Program-made: the position numbers and the translations under genes | DNA from: a virus | Strand: one strand, 5' to 3' | IMG/VR virus record: IMGVR_UViG_3300027759_000459 | Span: 1-22,458 of that record | DNA length: 22,458 bases | In this document: positions 8,781-16,057 of the stretch, piece after piece | Numbering within the stretch: position 1 is the stretch's first letter | Layout: each line of letters begins with the position of its first letter | Notes under the pieces: model-generated | The model's database searches: none | Seen by the model: the letters and a program-made list of their open reading frames with translations, nothing else | Told to the model about the DNA's origin: nothing

Positions 8781-9313
8781 TAGTTACATCCATTTATTCC
8801 GCCATCTGCTTGAGCATCAGTAACGTTATAGAATAAACAGTTACTTGGATTGAAAGGTACAGTTATATTCATTACAGCAGAGAATCCCGCTAATGCGTTA
8901 TCTAGCCTTTCTTGGAATGGAGTTAGAATCACATCGTCGCTAATAGAAAATTGGTAAGGTTGTGCATTGTTCTTTATGTATACTATAATATCTGACAATG
9001 TCATCATAGAAGTATTCCAAACATCTAATAGGTTTGTAATGCCCTTATAATCTTTTGTAATACTGTTGTACTTACCGTAAGAGTCTTGTACTATATCTGC
9101 AGTTCTGTCCATTACAAGTAAATTAACATTGTAAGTCATAGCTGAGTATCCAGTAATAGTAGCATTGTTTAAAACCATGTAAGCCAAAGGAAATAAGGTC
9201 TGCTTAGCAGTATCTGCATCCATCATATCGTCTGATACATTAAATGTTTCTATATTTGGATGAGACAAACAAACAGAATTAAAGAACTGAGTAAAAGAGT
9301 ATATAGTTTGCAT
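8780..9313 (-). CDS. probable tail terminator / tail completion protein
   Basis: The 177-aa protein contains an N-terminal SHPNIETFNVSDDMMDAD stretch, a central segment with VNLLVMDRTADIVQDS and, toward the end, LTPFQERLDNALAGFSAVMNI and PFNPSNC. This pattern resembles a Bacteroidota-phage protein that lies between connector and gp10-like genes and probably caps the tail tube, like gpU-type terminators. The match is by recognition, with context as main support. It starts at ATG overlapping the stop of the 49-aa gene as TAATG, and its own stop overlaps the gp10-like start. Confidence 0.6.
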   Translation of the reverse strand: MQTIYSFTQFFNSVCLSHPNIETFNVSDDMMDADTAKQTLFPLAYMVLNNATITGYSAMTYNVNLLVMDRTADIVQDSYGKYNSITKDYKGITNLLDVWNTSMMTLSDIIVYIKNNAQPYQFSISDDVILTPFQERLDNALAGFSAVMNITVPFNPSNCLFYNVTDAQADGGINGCN

Positions 9314-9462
9314 TAGAATCTTTTATTTTTAAGTGGACCTTTGTTTAGTTTTTGGTGTATCTTACCTATAGTCACAGATTTTTTCTCTGCTACGTATTTA
9401 GCTAGCTTCTCTATGTTCTTTGCCTTTGGAGAATATCCAAGGTATATTTTCTTTTCGCTCAT
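9313..9462 (-). CDS. small basic protein (49 aa), function unknown
   Basis: ATG at 9460-9462 lies one base after the stop of the connector gene (TAATATG), and its TAA overlaps the next start as TAATG. It therefore fills the gap exactly between two structural genes, strong support for a real gene despite its size. The sequence begins MSEKKIYLGYSPKAKNI, is rich in lysine, and ends GPLKNKRF. No family was recognised. It may be a minor neck protein or an assembly factor (inference from position only). Confidence 0.65.
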   Translation of the reverse strand: MSEKKIYLGYSPKAKNIEKLAKYVAEKKSVTIGKIHQKLNKGPLKNKRF

Positions 9463-9463
9463 A

Positions 9464-9976
9464 TTAAAGTACCCATCCATTTGTGTAAGATTGGCCCATA
9501 TCAGGATAAACGTTATCTAATTGACCGTTAGATTGATTGTACTGAGGATATAGCGTGTTATTAGCAATCAAGTATGTAGTCAACCTTTCGTTGTAGAACT
9601 GTGCTGTCTGTAATTCTTTTTGTAATAAGAAATCTATGTCATTCTTAGTTGGACTAACCGCTTGCTCACTAGTATTTTTGTATATACTACCGTTTGCTAT
9701 AGTGTAAGCTAAGAATGGTAGAGCTTCACATACAGCGTAGTGCACTAAACAGTCTTTTATGTATAACTCAACAAGAGTCACATAAACACCACTTAAAGTG
9801 CCTGCTTCTATTTGATCTTGTAAGTATTCGTACAATACAGTACCACAAGTAGTCAAGATGTTTTTGTCTTGAGCTGTCTTTACAAATGGTATGATCTTTT
9901 CAGGATCGATGTTTCCACCAACGTAAGAACGTTTGATGATATCATTTCTTGATATGAATAATATATTTCTGCTCAT
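9464..9976 (-). CDS. head-tail connector (adaptor) protein, gp6-like
   Basis: The 170-aa, largely helical protein begins MSRNILFISRNDIIKRSYV and continues IDPEKIIPFVKTAQDKNI and GTVLYEYLQDQI, then a helix with LYIKDCLVHYAVCEALPFL. This resembles Bacteroidota-phage adaptor proteins of the DUF6712 / gp6-like type that bind below the portal. Its ATG overlaps the portal stop as TAATG, so the two are probably translated together, as expected for portal and adaptor. Length is normal for the family. Confidence 0.65.
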   Translation of the reverse strand: MSRNILFISRNDIIKRSYVGGNIDPEKIIPFVKTAQDKNILTTCGTVLYEYLQDQIEAGTLSGVYVTLVELYIKDCLVHYAVCEALPFLAYTIANGSIYKNTSEQAVSPTKNDIDFLLQKELQTAQFYNERLTTYLIANNTLYPQYNQSNGQLDNVYPDMGQSYTNGWVL

Positions 9977-11304
9977 TATTTAGCTATTTCGTAATTGTGT
10001 TCTAATTCCCAACTTGACCAATCTTGCTTAGAAAATCCTTGAGGTCCTGGATCAACGAAGCCAATTGTTTCGTTTGGATTGTTTGTGTCTGTGTCTGCTC
10101 CTTCTGAAGATGGCTCAACTCCTTGAGTATCTGCTACATCGTTAGGATTCTCTATAATCTCTTGTGCTCCAGCGTCACCAGCTTCTTGTTGTAATTCTGC
10201 CAAGAAACCAAATGGAATTAATGGTGCAAAGTATAGCTCTTGACCTTCGTAGCCATTGTACTCAATGATGCCCTGGATCTGCTTAACCACCTCTTCTTGC
10301 ATAGGGTTGATTACCATAGCCAAAAAGATCTCGTATGCGTTCTTGAGCTCGTCTGCGTTACTGGAGAAGCCTGATGCTGTTTTGATACCAAATAACATTT
10401 GACTTGTTACTCTGTGTGCCAACATTATCTTTCTACTAGACTCTTCTGCAATAAAATCGTACTGTTGGTGTAAATTCTCTGGTCTTAACATTTCTACTGT
10501 AGTCTTTTGCTCAGCGTTCTCGTTAAAGCTTAAGATAAACTTACCAGCGTTTGAAGTACCAGCAAATTTAGATGCTATTGTAGTTTCAAGTAAGTATTGT
10601 TCTTCTGATGCAGGTAAACCACCATTAAAATTGATGATTGTACTTGGCATGAAGTTATTCAAGATATTGTTGATGTGTAAGTTTGCTACCTCTTCCTCTA
10701 CAGCACAGTATTGAATTGAGCTATAGTAATCAGGAATACCATAGTAGAATTTACCAGGCGAATATTTCTTGAAGTATATAATTTGTGTATCGTTCTCAAA
10801 CTCCTCTTCGCCAAATGCCGGAATTCTTGTAGGTTGTATTCTTCGGTTTGACCAATCTGAAGAGTAGTAGAAACCATGAATAACTCCATCGTCACCAACT
10901 TTCTCACTTCTTAATGTGTCAACTGGAATATGATAAAAACCAATTACTGTTTCCCTATCTTCAGAGAATACACATTGAATAGCAGCATTACCAAACATTT
11001 TGTAATCGAATACAATCTTTCTAATCTCATCGTTAGTGGTTAATGTGTAAAGATAGTCCTCTAATTGTTGGAATCCCTTTTTACCTTTGATACCCTTACC
11101 ATAAATTAAATCCGTAGATCCATCTATACAAGCCTGATTTGTTGGACTAGTTTCGTATCTTTTAATAAGTGTAGTAAAGAAATCGTCAGCTCCATCGATT
11201 CCAATCTCTACGTGTTGCTTTCTACCTTTAGTTTCGGTAATCTTTGGCAGTATGTAACCTCCTGAAAGGTTAATTACTTTTACTCTTGATTCTTTTGTTT
11301 CCAT
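9976..11304 (-). CDS. portal protein
   Basis: The 442-aa protein matches PBSX/XkdE-like and phage portal proteins. It has an early region ending ACIDGSTDLIYGKGIKGKKG (about 58-77), then FDYKMFGNAAIQCVF, VIGFYHIPVDTLRS, a YFKKYSPGKFYYGIPDYYSS block at about 178-197 and AHRVTSQMLFGIKTASGFSS at about 296-315. The YGIPDYY block and the late helical MVINPMQEEVV segment are typical. Portals form the 12-fold ring through which DNA is packaged and released. The C-terminus is acidic and low in complexity (about 385-440). The protein is compact at 442 aa. It lies after the capsid and tube genes, the reverse of the common order, and its stop overlaps the adaptor start. Confidence 0.85.
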   Translation of the reverse strand: METKESRVKVINLSGGYILPKITETKGRKQHVEIGIDGADDFFTTLIKRYETSPTNQACIDGSTDLIYGKGIKGKKGFQQLEDYLYTLTTNDEIRKIVFDYKMFGNAAIQCVFSEDRETVIGFYHIPVDTLRSEKVGDDGVIHGFYYSSDWSNRRIQPTRIPAFGEEEFENDTQIIYFKKYSPGKFYYGIPDYYSSIQYCAVEEEVANLHINNILNNFMPSTIINFNGGLPASEEQYLLETTIASKFAGTSNAGKFILSFNENAEQKTTVEMLRPENLHQQYDFIAEESSRKIMLAHRVTSQMLFGIKTASGFSSNADELKNAYEIFLAMVINPMQEEVVKQIQGIIEYNGYEGQELYFAPLIPFGFLAELQQEAGDAGAQEIIENPNDVADTQGVEPSSEGADTDTNNPNETIGFVDPGPQGFSKQDWSSWELEHNYEIAK

Positions 11305-11312
11305 AATCGTTA

Positions 11313-11684
11313 TTAGTATATAATATAGTCGTTAATATTGCTAGAGCTTCCAGTGTAACTCAACATAGGCTCAGAGTTTCTAACTGTAGCAGATTCTGTA
11401 GTAGGGAATAGTTCTCCTCTGTACAAAACAGTACAATCAGTAGATCCTGATAATTGGATAACTTCTACTGTGTAAAAGTCGCTACCAGTTAAGAACATTG
11501 ATGCAGTTACTTGCAAAAAATCAAAGTTATTATAACTAGCAGTTACGTTTGTTATAGAGGTTACTTTGTTGGTGTCCTCGTTAGTTAAACCTAATCTTAC
11601 CTTAAAGCTAGACAAGCTTGCACTAGGCATAGTTCTTATACTGAAGGATTGCTTTGTGTTTGTATCTGGAGTTACTACTATCAT
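11313..11684 (-). CDS. small virion-associated protein (123 aa), function unknown
   Basis: The protein is beta-rich and carries TGS/SGS tripeptides like the fibre and tail proteins around it. It begins MIVVTPDTNTKQSFSIRTM, contains FLTGSDFYTVEVIQLSGS and ends with LYRGELFPTT and a Tyr-rich tail. The YRGELF segment recurs in small structural proteins of related phages by recollection, but no function is known. Its stop lies 8 bases before the portal start. A GTTATAATAT element lies 16 bases before its ATG. It could be a head decoration protein or a small tail-associated protein. Confidence 0.55.
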   Translation of the reverse strand: MIVVTPDTNTKQSFSIRTMPSASLSSFKVRLGLTNEDTNKVTSITNVTASYNNFDFLQVTASMFLTGSDFYTVEVIQLSGSTDCTVLYRGELFPTTESATVRNSEPMLSYTGSSSNINDYIIY

Positions 11685-11698
11685 GTTAATTGTATCAT

Positions 11699-11708
11699 AT
11701 ATTATAAC
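11699..11708 (-). promoter_or_regulatory. TTATAAT element before the 123-aa gene
   Basis: GTTATAATAT on the minus strand, 16 bases before ATG 11684, in the gap after the 40-aa gene. It may restart transcription for the portal operon downstream of the strong terminator at 11875-11909. Confidence 0.4.
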
Positions 11709-11730
11709 TGAATTCTACTATTTTGTTTTA

Positions 11731-11853
11731 TTACCTGCCCTGTCCTCTGTAGGCCTTAGGTCTACTGGAGTGCTTATTGTAGGACTTCTTGGCATGCCCT
11801 CGCTTCTTGGTGTCAGATACTACGATGGTTGATGCTACTTTTACTTTTGCCAT
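11731..11853 (-). CDS. small basic protein (40 aa) with C-terminal YRGQGR
   Basis: ATG at 11851-11853 opens a 40-codon frame ending in TAA at 11731. The protein is very basic: it begins MAKVKVASTIVVSDTKKRG, has a central KKSYNKHSSRPK stretch and ends KAYRGQGR. Small basic proteins ending in a YRGQGR-like motif occur beside capsid and portal genes in Bacteroidota phages by recollection, with no known function. The codons include more C- and G-ending triplets (AAG, ACC, GCC, TCC, AGG) than those of its neighbours. It lies just after a strong terminator, with no TATAAT element of its own. A DNA- or capsid-binding role is possible from its charge alone. Confidence 0.65.
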   Translation of the reverse strand: MAKVKVASTIVVSDTKKRGHAKKSYNKHSSRPKAYRGQGR

Positions 11854-11874
11854 TTTATTAATGTTTTAATTTAC

Positions 11875-11909
11875 AAAAAAATACCCTATCTGTTGAGACA
11901 GACAGGGTA
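11875..11909 (-). terminator. strong rho-independent terminator after the tail-tube gene
   Basis: The minus strand shows TACCCT-g-TCTGT, a 4-base loop CTCA, ACAGA-t-AGGGTA, that is an 11-bp stem with one mismatch, followed directly by seven T. This is the best terminator in the window. It would stop transcripts from the capsid and tube genes, leaving them as a separate abundant message. Confidence 0.88.
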
Positions 11910-11932
11910 CTCCCGACGTGGTTATATGAATA

Positions 11933-11945
11933 GAGACTAGGTCTC
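11933..11945 (-). repeat. small inverted repeat GAGAC-loop-GTCTC
   Basis: A 5-bp stem with a 3-base loop lies between the tail-tube stop and the main terminator. No T run follows, so it is not a terminator by itself. The GAGAC/GTCTC arms are the same five bases as in the terminator stem at 8208-8223. Confidence 0.4.
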
Positions 11946-11958
11946 GTATATCAATTTA

Positions 11959-12504
11959 CTAAGCTACAGATCCGTAAACAACTGTTGGAGCATTTGCTAC
12001 ACCAGCGAAAGGATTAGCGAAAGTTGATCCTGTTAAGAAGTTAGCAGGTAAAGGTTCTTGACCAGTGAATACCGCAGTATACCCTGATAAATCTCCGTAT
12101 GCAGTACCAGTAACAATTGTACCAGCTGTCATATCAGCACCTTCAAGCTTTCCTACTAATAAGGCGTTACCATTTCTGTCAGCAACAACGATCTGAGGTC
12201 TACCGTAAGCCAACAATTTGAATTGTTTGGTCATATCAGCAGATAATTTCTTTAAAGTCAAACTTAATTCTTGACTAAAGAAAGTAGTACCGTTATCACG
12301 ACTGGTATTTACAGTTTCAGTGTAGCCATTTGCACCTTTCAATTCGTAGTAATACGCTGTTGAAGATGTAGGGAAAGACGTTACTTCGTCGTTCGCATTC
12401 AATGCAAAGCTACCTGTAGTGTAATTAATGAAGTAAACGCCATGTAAACCAGCTATACTGTCTTTACAAGGTTCGTTTCTTCCTAATGTTATATTACAAG
12501 GCAT
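11959..12504 (-). CDS. probable major tail tube protein
   Basis: The 181-aa protein begins MPCNITLGRNEPCKDSIAGL and contains YYYELKGANGYTETVNTSRD, TTFFSQELSLTLKKL at about 74-88, KLLAYGRPQIVVADRNGNAL and a GTAYGDLSGYTAVFTGQE block at about 132-149. This matches a common Bacteroidota-phage structural protein believed to be the tail tube; the role is inferred from its fold-like pattern and single-copy abundance context. It follows the capsid gene and precedes a strong terminator, which suits a highly expressed pair. Tube genes usually lie after the connectors, so its place here is unusual. The stop is TAG, one of only two in the window. Confidence 0.65.
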   Translation of the reverse strand: MPCNITLGRNEPCKDSIAGLHGVYFINYTTGSFALNANDEVTSFPTSSTAYYYELKGANGYTETVNTSRDNGTTFFSQELSLTLKKLSADMTKQFKLLAYGRPQIVVADRNGNALLVGKLEGADMTAGTIVTGTAYGDLSGYTAVFTGQEPLPANFLTGSTFANPFAGVANAPTVVYGSVA

Positions 12505-12528
12505 GTTATTATAATTTTAATTCTATTT

Positions 12529-12562
12529 TTTTTAAATAAGGAGGCCAAATGAATGACCTCCT
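12529..12562 (-). terminator. hairpin between capsid and tube genes, possible weak terminator
   Basis: AGGAGG and CCTCCT pair in a 6-bp stem, with CA/TG pairing possible after a one-base mismatch, followed on the minus strand by TTATTT rather than a clean T run. It may cut expression of the tube gene relative to the capsid gene or protect the 3' end of the capsid message. The embedded GGAGG is about 50 bases from the next ATG, so it is not its ribosome site. Confidence 0.45.
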
Positions 12563-12574
12563 ATAATATTGATC

Positions 12575-13510
12575 TTAGTTTCTGCTTACTTGGTAAACGA
12601 TATCTGGACCAAATCCGAATGCTACACCCGCTGTATATCTCATGATAATACGAACGTTTTGAGATCCGTCTAAGTCAGCCATATCCAATACTTTAACTTC
12701 GTTTCTGTCAGACAATAAAGCCGTACCGAAGAATAAGTTAGATTTTTGAGCAGCTACTACAGCCGTTGGTGGTAAACCTGGGCAATGTAATAAAGGAATA
12801 CCTTGGAAATCCATTGGTTTCAAGCCAATAACTGTTTGGTTATTGTAACCGTTAGCGTAAGCTGAACCTCCTGCAACTGCAGTTTGGAAAGCTTTCATTG
12901 TAGCAGTAGAAACATAGATACCTAAATCTTCTTTACCGTATACAGATGTAGGGATTAAATCTACTACGCCTTGTAAAGCAGCAATTACTGTTGAAGAACC
13001 AGTGATAGAACCACTAGTTGCTAAAGAACCAGAGATAACTCCTGAACCATTCGCTCTAAATAAAGAATCGAAAGATTGGAATTGACCTGATGGAACACCA
13101 GAACCAGTCCAGATATTACTTTCAGTTTGAGCAGCTACTTGAGCAGCAACTTGACCGATCATAAATTCTGTGAAAGAAGCAGGTAAGTTATCAAATACAG
13201 AGATACCCATTTCAATAGCTTCCCAATCAGAACGGAAGTCTTTCTTACATAATTGTAAGTTAACTTGAAATTCATCAGGAGTTAAAATAGTCTCAGTTAA
13301 AGTAACTGTAGAAGTTGCAGTGAAATCACATTGCGCATCAAAGATAGCGTTGTCATTACTGTACTTTTTGATTACCTCTTTGTACTTAATATTTGGTTTG
13401 ATTGTTATGTACTCTTTATCAAGAGTTGGAGCTGATAACAAGGCAGCTGCGATATACTTACCAGAGAATTGTCCGGCATAGGTAGTGGTGATCGAAGTAG
13501 TTGTTGGCAT
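12575..13510 (-). CDS. major capsid protein, HK97 fold
   Basis: The 311-aa protein has the layout of HK97-fold capsid proteins of Bacteroidota phages. A Thr-rich N-terminus precedes YAGQFSGKYIAAALLSAPTL, then YKEVIKKYSNDNAIFDAQCD, a helix QLCKKDFRSDWEAIEMGIS at about 86-104, the TESNIWTGSG region, and a C-terminal VKVLDMADLDGSQNVRIIM and AGVAFGFGPDIVYQ block. A GSGVISGSLATSGSITGSS insert at about 153-171 adds the TGS/SGS repeats seen in many neighbours and may lie on a surface loop (inference). The length is typical. It lies directly after the scaffold-like gene, 33 bases apart, and is preceded by an A-rich leader without a Shine-Dalgarno site. Confidence 0.85.
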   Translation of the reverse strand: MPTTTSITTTYAGQFSGKYIAAALLSAPTLDKEYITIKPNIKYKEVIKKYSNDNAIFDAQCDFTATSTVTLTETILTPDEFQVNLQLCKKDFRSDWEAIEMGISVFDNLPASFTEFMIGQVAAQVAAQTESNIWTGSGVPSGQFQSFDSLFRANGSGVISGSLATSGSITGSSTVIAALQGVVDLIPTSVYGKEDLGIYVSTATMKAFQTAVAGGSAYANGYNNQTVIGLKPMDFQGIPLLHCPGLPPTAVVAAQKSNLFFGTALLSDRNEVKVLDMADLDGSQNVRIIMRYTAGVAFGFGPDIVYQVSRN

Positions 13511-13543
13511 TTTAAAAAATGTTTAACTTTGTTTATGAATAAA

Positions 13544-14308
13544 TTAAAATCTAGAGTTGTTCATTTTATTGAATACTGTAGACATTGTGTTTTGAGCTTT
13601 TGATTTAAACAATCCTTTTAAAGATTGAGTTTCTTCAACTGGAGCACCAGTGAATTTCTTTTGAGCACTCATGTTGTACTTAGAAGGTCCGCCATCGTTA
13701 GGCTTACCTTGTCCGCCAGCACCAAGTCCTTTTTTAAGTACGTCATCTACTACAGACTTTTCGTCTTTAGATTCCATACCCATTTTTTCCATGTCTTCTT
13801 TAGGTTCTACCTTAGAATAGATGTTAGCAATATCGTCTCTTAATTGCTTAATTTCTGCAGCCATAGCGTCCATTCTAGAAGCCATATCGTCTGCTGCCAT
13901 GTTGTCTTTTACATTTGGTAAATCTTTTGAATCTACGATGTTGTCTTCTTTTGGTTTAGGAGATGTAATTGCACCTACTAAATCGTTCTCTAAGTTTTGT
14001 TCTTTCATATTTAATTCTTTTCCTGGTTGTGGGGCTAAATCCATTGATGTAATGATTCCGCCTACAGTTGTGATTAAAAATAGTTTACTACCATTTTCTG
14101 TTTGTATATAAATTTTGTGTTCTGCGTCTGGAGCTAGTGCTTTGTTTCCGTCTTCGCTAACAACGAATAATACGTTGCCAACTCCGAATGAATCTGTCAT
14201 TACTGCACCGCCGTCTTCTAACTTACCGTATACACCGCTACCTAATTTAACTTGTTTGTCAAGTCCAACTAAGCTAGCGATTTTGTTGATAATACTTTGA
14301 GTATCCAT
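13544..14308 (-). CDS. scaffold-like head assembly protein
   Basis: The 254-aa protein has an N-terminal beta-rich half (about 1-95, with KLGSGVYGKLEDGG, LFVVSEDGNKALAPDAEHKI and TTVGGIITSMDLAP), then an acidic, Lys/Asp/Glu-rich middle. It has a short coiled coil at about 140-165 (ASRMDAMAAEIKQLRDDI) and a C-terminus with KKFTGAPVEETQSL. Its place directly before the capsid gene and its charged, helical character fit a scaffold. Scaffold proteins guide capsid assembly and are removed by the head protease. Phages of this type usually have the XkdF protease beside the scaffold; here it lies at the far left. A TTTATAATCT element lies 15 bases before its ATG. Confidence 0.6.
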   Translation of the reverse strand: MDTQSIINKIASLVGLDKQVKLGSGVYGKLEDGGAVMTDSFGVGNVLFVVSEDGNKALAPDAEHKIYIQTENGSKLFLITTVGGIITSMDLAPQPGKELNMKEQNLENDLVGAITSPKPKEDNIVDSKDLPNVKDNMAADDMASRMDAMAAEIKQLRDDIANIYSKVEPKEDMEKMGMESKDEKSVVDDVLKKGLGAGGQGKPNDGGPSKYNMSAQKKFTGAPVEETQSLKGLFKSKAQNTMSTVFNKMNNSRF

Positions 14309-14321
14309 ATTGTTGTTATTG

Positions 14322-14331
14322 AGATTATAAA
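14322..14331 (-). promoter_or_regulatory. TTATAAT element before the scaffold gene
   Basis: TTTATAATCT on the minus strand, 15 bases before ATG 14308, in the 54-base gap after the glycine-rich fibre gene. It would start a head-gene transcript. Confidence 0.4.
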
Positions 14332-14362
14332 AATATATTATTGTTTTGCTTCGTTTTCTAGA

Positions 14363-15382
14363 TTAAGCTGGAAGAGGATTGTCTAGATTAACTCTAAGTA
14401 TTACAATTCCTGAACCACCATTACCATAAAAAATAGGAGAAATGCCACCAGTTCTGTAATTACTACCACCAGCTCCGCCGCCTCCACCTGTTCTTTGTTG
14501 ACCATCAGAGTATGCATTACCTCCACCACCTATTCCGCCTGAACCAGTAGGATATAAAGTGTAATCGAAAGTACTTAAGTTAAGACTAGATACATAATCT
14601 GCTCCACCTCCACCTGCGTACCATGATCCACTTGTACTACCAATATAGCTAAATGATCCTGATCCTCCATTTCCTGGTCTTGCATAGGTATATAGTCCTA
14701 CAACAAAGCTAGATCCACTTGTACCTACAGATGTAGCGCCACCGCCACCACCTCCGATCCAATATGATGTAGCATTTCCGTCTGGAGGTCCTGATACAGG
14801 TCCTACAACAGAACCTGATCCACCTGCAAATCCTTGAGATCCTGTACCTGGCGCTTGTACTTGTAGATTTCCACCTCCTCCTCCACCTGATCCTCCATTT
14901 CCTGCTGGAGCGTACGCTGCATCTCTATTAACTGCCATAGATCCTGCTCCGCCTCCGCCTCCAAAAGAAACAATTGAAAAAGGCAAAGTAGATCCTGTAA
15001 TATATGATAGAGACCCACTAAATCCATAGTCAGGTGCTGATCCTGATGGTTGATACCATTGTCCACCAAAACCAACTCGTATATCATAAGGTTGATTTGC
15101 TATAGCAGTAAATGATCCGCTTAATAAACCACCACCTCCTCCTCCGCCCTGTTCAACTCCACCAGATCCTCCTCCTGCAACTATTAAGTATTCAACCCTA
15201 TAGTTTCTAGAGAATGTAATAGATCCAGTGCCTTGACTAGGTATAGCACTACCTGAATCATTATAGAATGAAAATACTGTGTCGTTACCAACATTGTATA
15301 CATCTACAGATCCAGTAGTTTTAAATAATGGGTATATTTGAGGTTGACCGAACCCTATGTAATTACCAAATGCATTAATCAT
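14363..15382 (-). CDS. glycine-rich tail fibre protein
   Basis: The 339-aa protein has a 60-residue N-terminal part rich in Gly, Tyr and Ser, then RVEYLIVAGGGSGG at about 60. This opens a glycine-rich array with repeated GGGGGGG and GGxGGSGG patterns up to a final GNGGSGIVILRV. It is a stand-alone version of the domain fused to the hub protein (YLVVGGGGG there, YLIVAGGGS here). Such glycine-rich domains are common in tail fibres of environmental phages and probably pack as polyglycine-type helices at the fibre tip (established for some phage adhesins, inferred here). It starts 8 bases after the 212-aa gene. Confidence 0.65.
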   Translation of the reverse strand: MINAFGNYIGFGQPQIYPLFKTTGSVDVYNVGNDTVFSFYNDSGSAIPSQGTGSITFSRNYRVEYLIVAGGGSGGVEQGGGGGGGLLSGSFTAIANQPYDIRVGFGGQWYQPSGSAPDYGFSGSLSYITGSTLPFSIVSFGGGGGAGSMAVNRDAAYAPAGNGGSGGGGGGNLQVQAPGTGSQGFAGGSGSVVGPVSGPPDGNATSYWIGGGGGGATSVGTSGSSFVVGLYTYARPGNGGSGSFSYIGSTSGSWYAGGGGADYVSSLNLSTFDYTLYPTGSGGIGGGGNAYSDGQQRTGGGGGAGGSNYRTGGISPIFYGNGGSGIVILRVNLDNPLPA

Positions 15383-15390
15383 TGGTTATT

Positions 15391-16029
15391 TTATTTTAAA
15401 GCAATAATAGCTAATGCTGTAGAAGAACTAGATATAGAAGCAACTAATCCAGGAATAAATCCTGATGCAGATGTAAATGATATGAATGAACCATCTACAG
15501 TTGTTATGTTTAAATCTCCTGCTACTCCTACATATAATCCTTGTGATGCAAACGGCATTTGATAAGGCCAGTTTGATTTACCTGTTCCACCAGTAAGTTG
15601 GCTGTTTAAAGTAGAAGAAGCCGATAAAGCTTGTACTAAAATTGCATTACCGTCTGATCCACCGAATGAAGCTGTAACAGCAAGAGATGTAGCTCCAACA
15701 GAAGCAGATAAAAATAAATCTTGGTTTGCTGTTAATCTAGATGCTACTATTTGTGCTGCCTGAGTATTAGATCCACTAATTGCAACGTATTGTGTACTTC
15801 CTGTACTTTGAGAAGCTGCGTTAGATGCAGAAACTGAAGCTGTTAAGAAGTAGTTATATACTCTGCCAAATGGATTAGTTACTTTAAAAGATCCAGTTGC
15901 TGTTAAGCTGCCAGAAATTTGTATAGCACCACGTGCAATTGCTGCTGGATTTAAACTACCAGATCCAACTGGTTGACCACCTGCAAATTGTAGGTTGGTG
16001 ATGTACGACTGATTATTTTCTAATTTCAT
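15391..16029 (-). CDS. virion decoration or spike-base-like protein
   Basis: The 212-aa protein starts with a short MKLENNQSYITNLQF, then a Ser/Ala/Thr-rich middle full of SGS and TGS, including VAISGSNTQAAQIVASRLTA. The C-terminal 60 residues (GLYVGVAGDLNITTVDGSFI and FIPGLVASISSSSTALAIIAL) resemble the G.AGD..V...DG domain of the RCAP_Rcc01079 spike base protein family and similar small phage proteins. The match is by eye. It probably decorates the capsid or forms the base of a spike or fibre (inference). An ATTATAATAC element lies 17 bases before its ATG. Confidence 0.5.
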   Translation of the reverse strand: MKLENNQSYITNLQFAGGQPVGSGSLNPAAIARGAIQISGSLTATGSFKVTNPFGRVYNYFLTASVSASNAASQSTGSTQYVAISGSNTQAAQIVASRLTANQDLFLSASVGATSLAVTASFGGSDGNAILVQALSASSTLNSQLTGGTGKSNWPYQMPFASQGLYVGVAGDLNITTVDGSFISFTSASGFIPGLVASISSSSTALAIIALK

Positions 16030-16044
16030 ATTATGAATTCGTTT

Positions 16045-16054
16045 GTATTATAAT
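16045..16054 (-). promoter_or_regulatory. TTATAAT element before the 212-aa gene
   Basis: ATTATAATAC on the minus strand, 17 bases before ATG 16029, within a 28-base gap. No -35 box was identified. Confidence 0.38.
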
Positions 16055-16057
16055 GAA

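Noticed and set aside
10698-10907. Minus-strand open frame of 69 codons inside the portal gene
   Set aside because: Out-of-frame shadow of conserved portal sequence.
12539-12562. GGAGG as a Shine-Dalgarno site for the tail-tube gene
   Set aside because: It is about 35-55 bases from the ATG and is part of a symmetrical hairpin; other genes in the window have no such site.
14803-15087. Minus-strand open frame of 94 codons inside the glycine-rich fibre gene
   Set aside because: It is a shifted reading of the repetitive glycine codons, with Leu/Gln/Glu-rich nonsense composition and no start signal.
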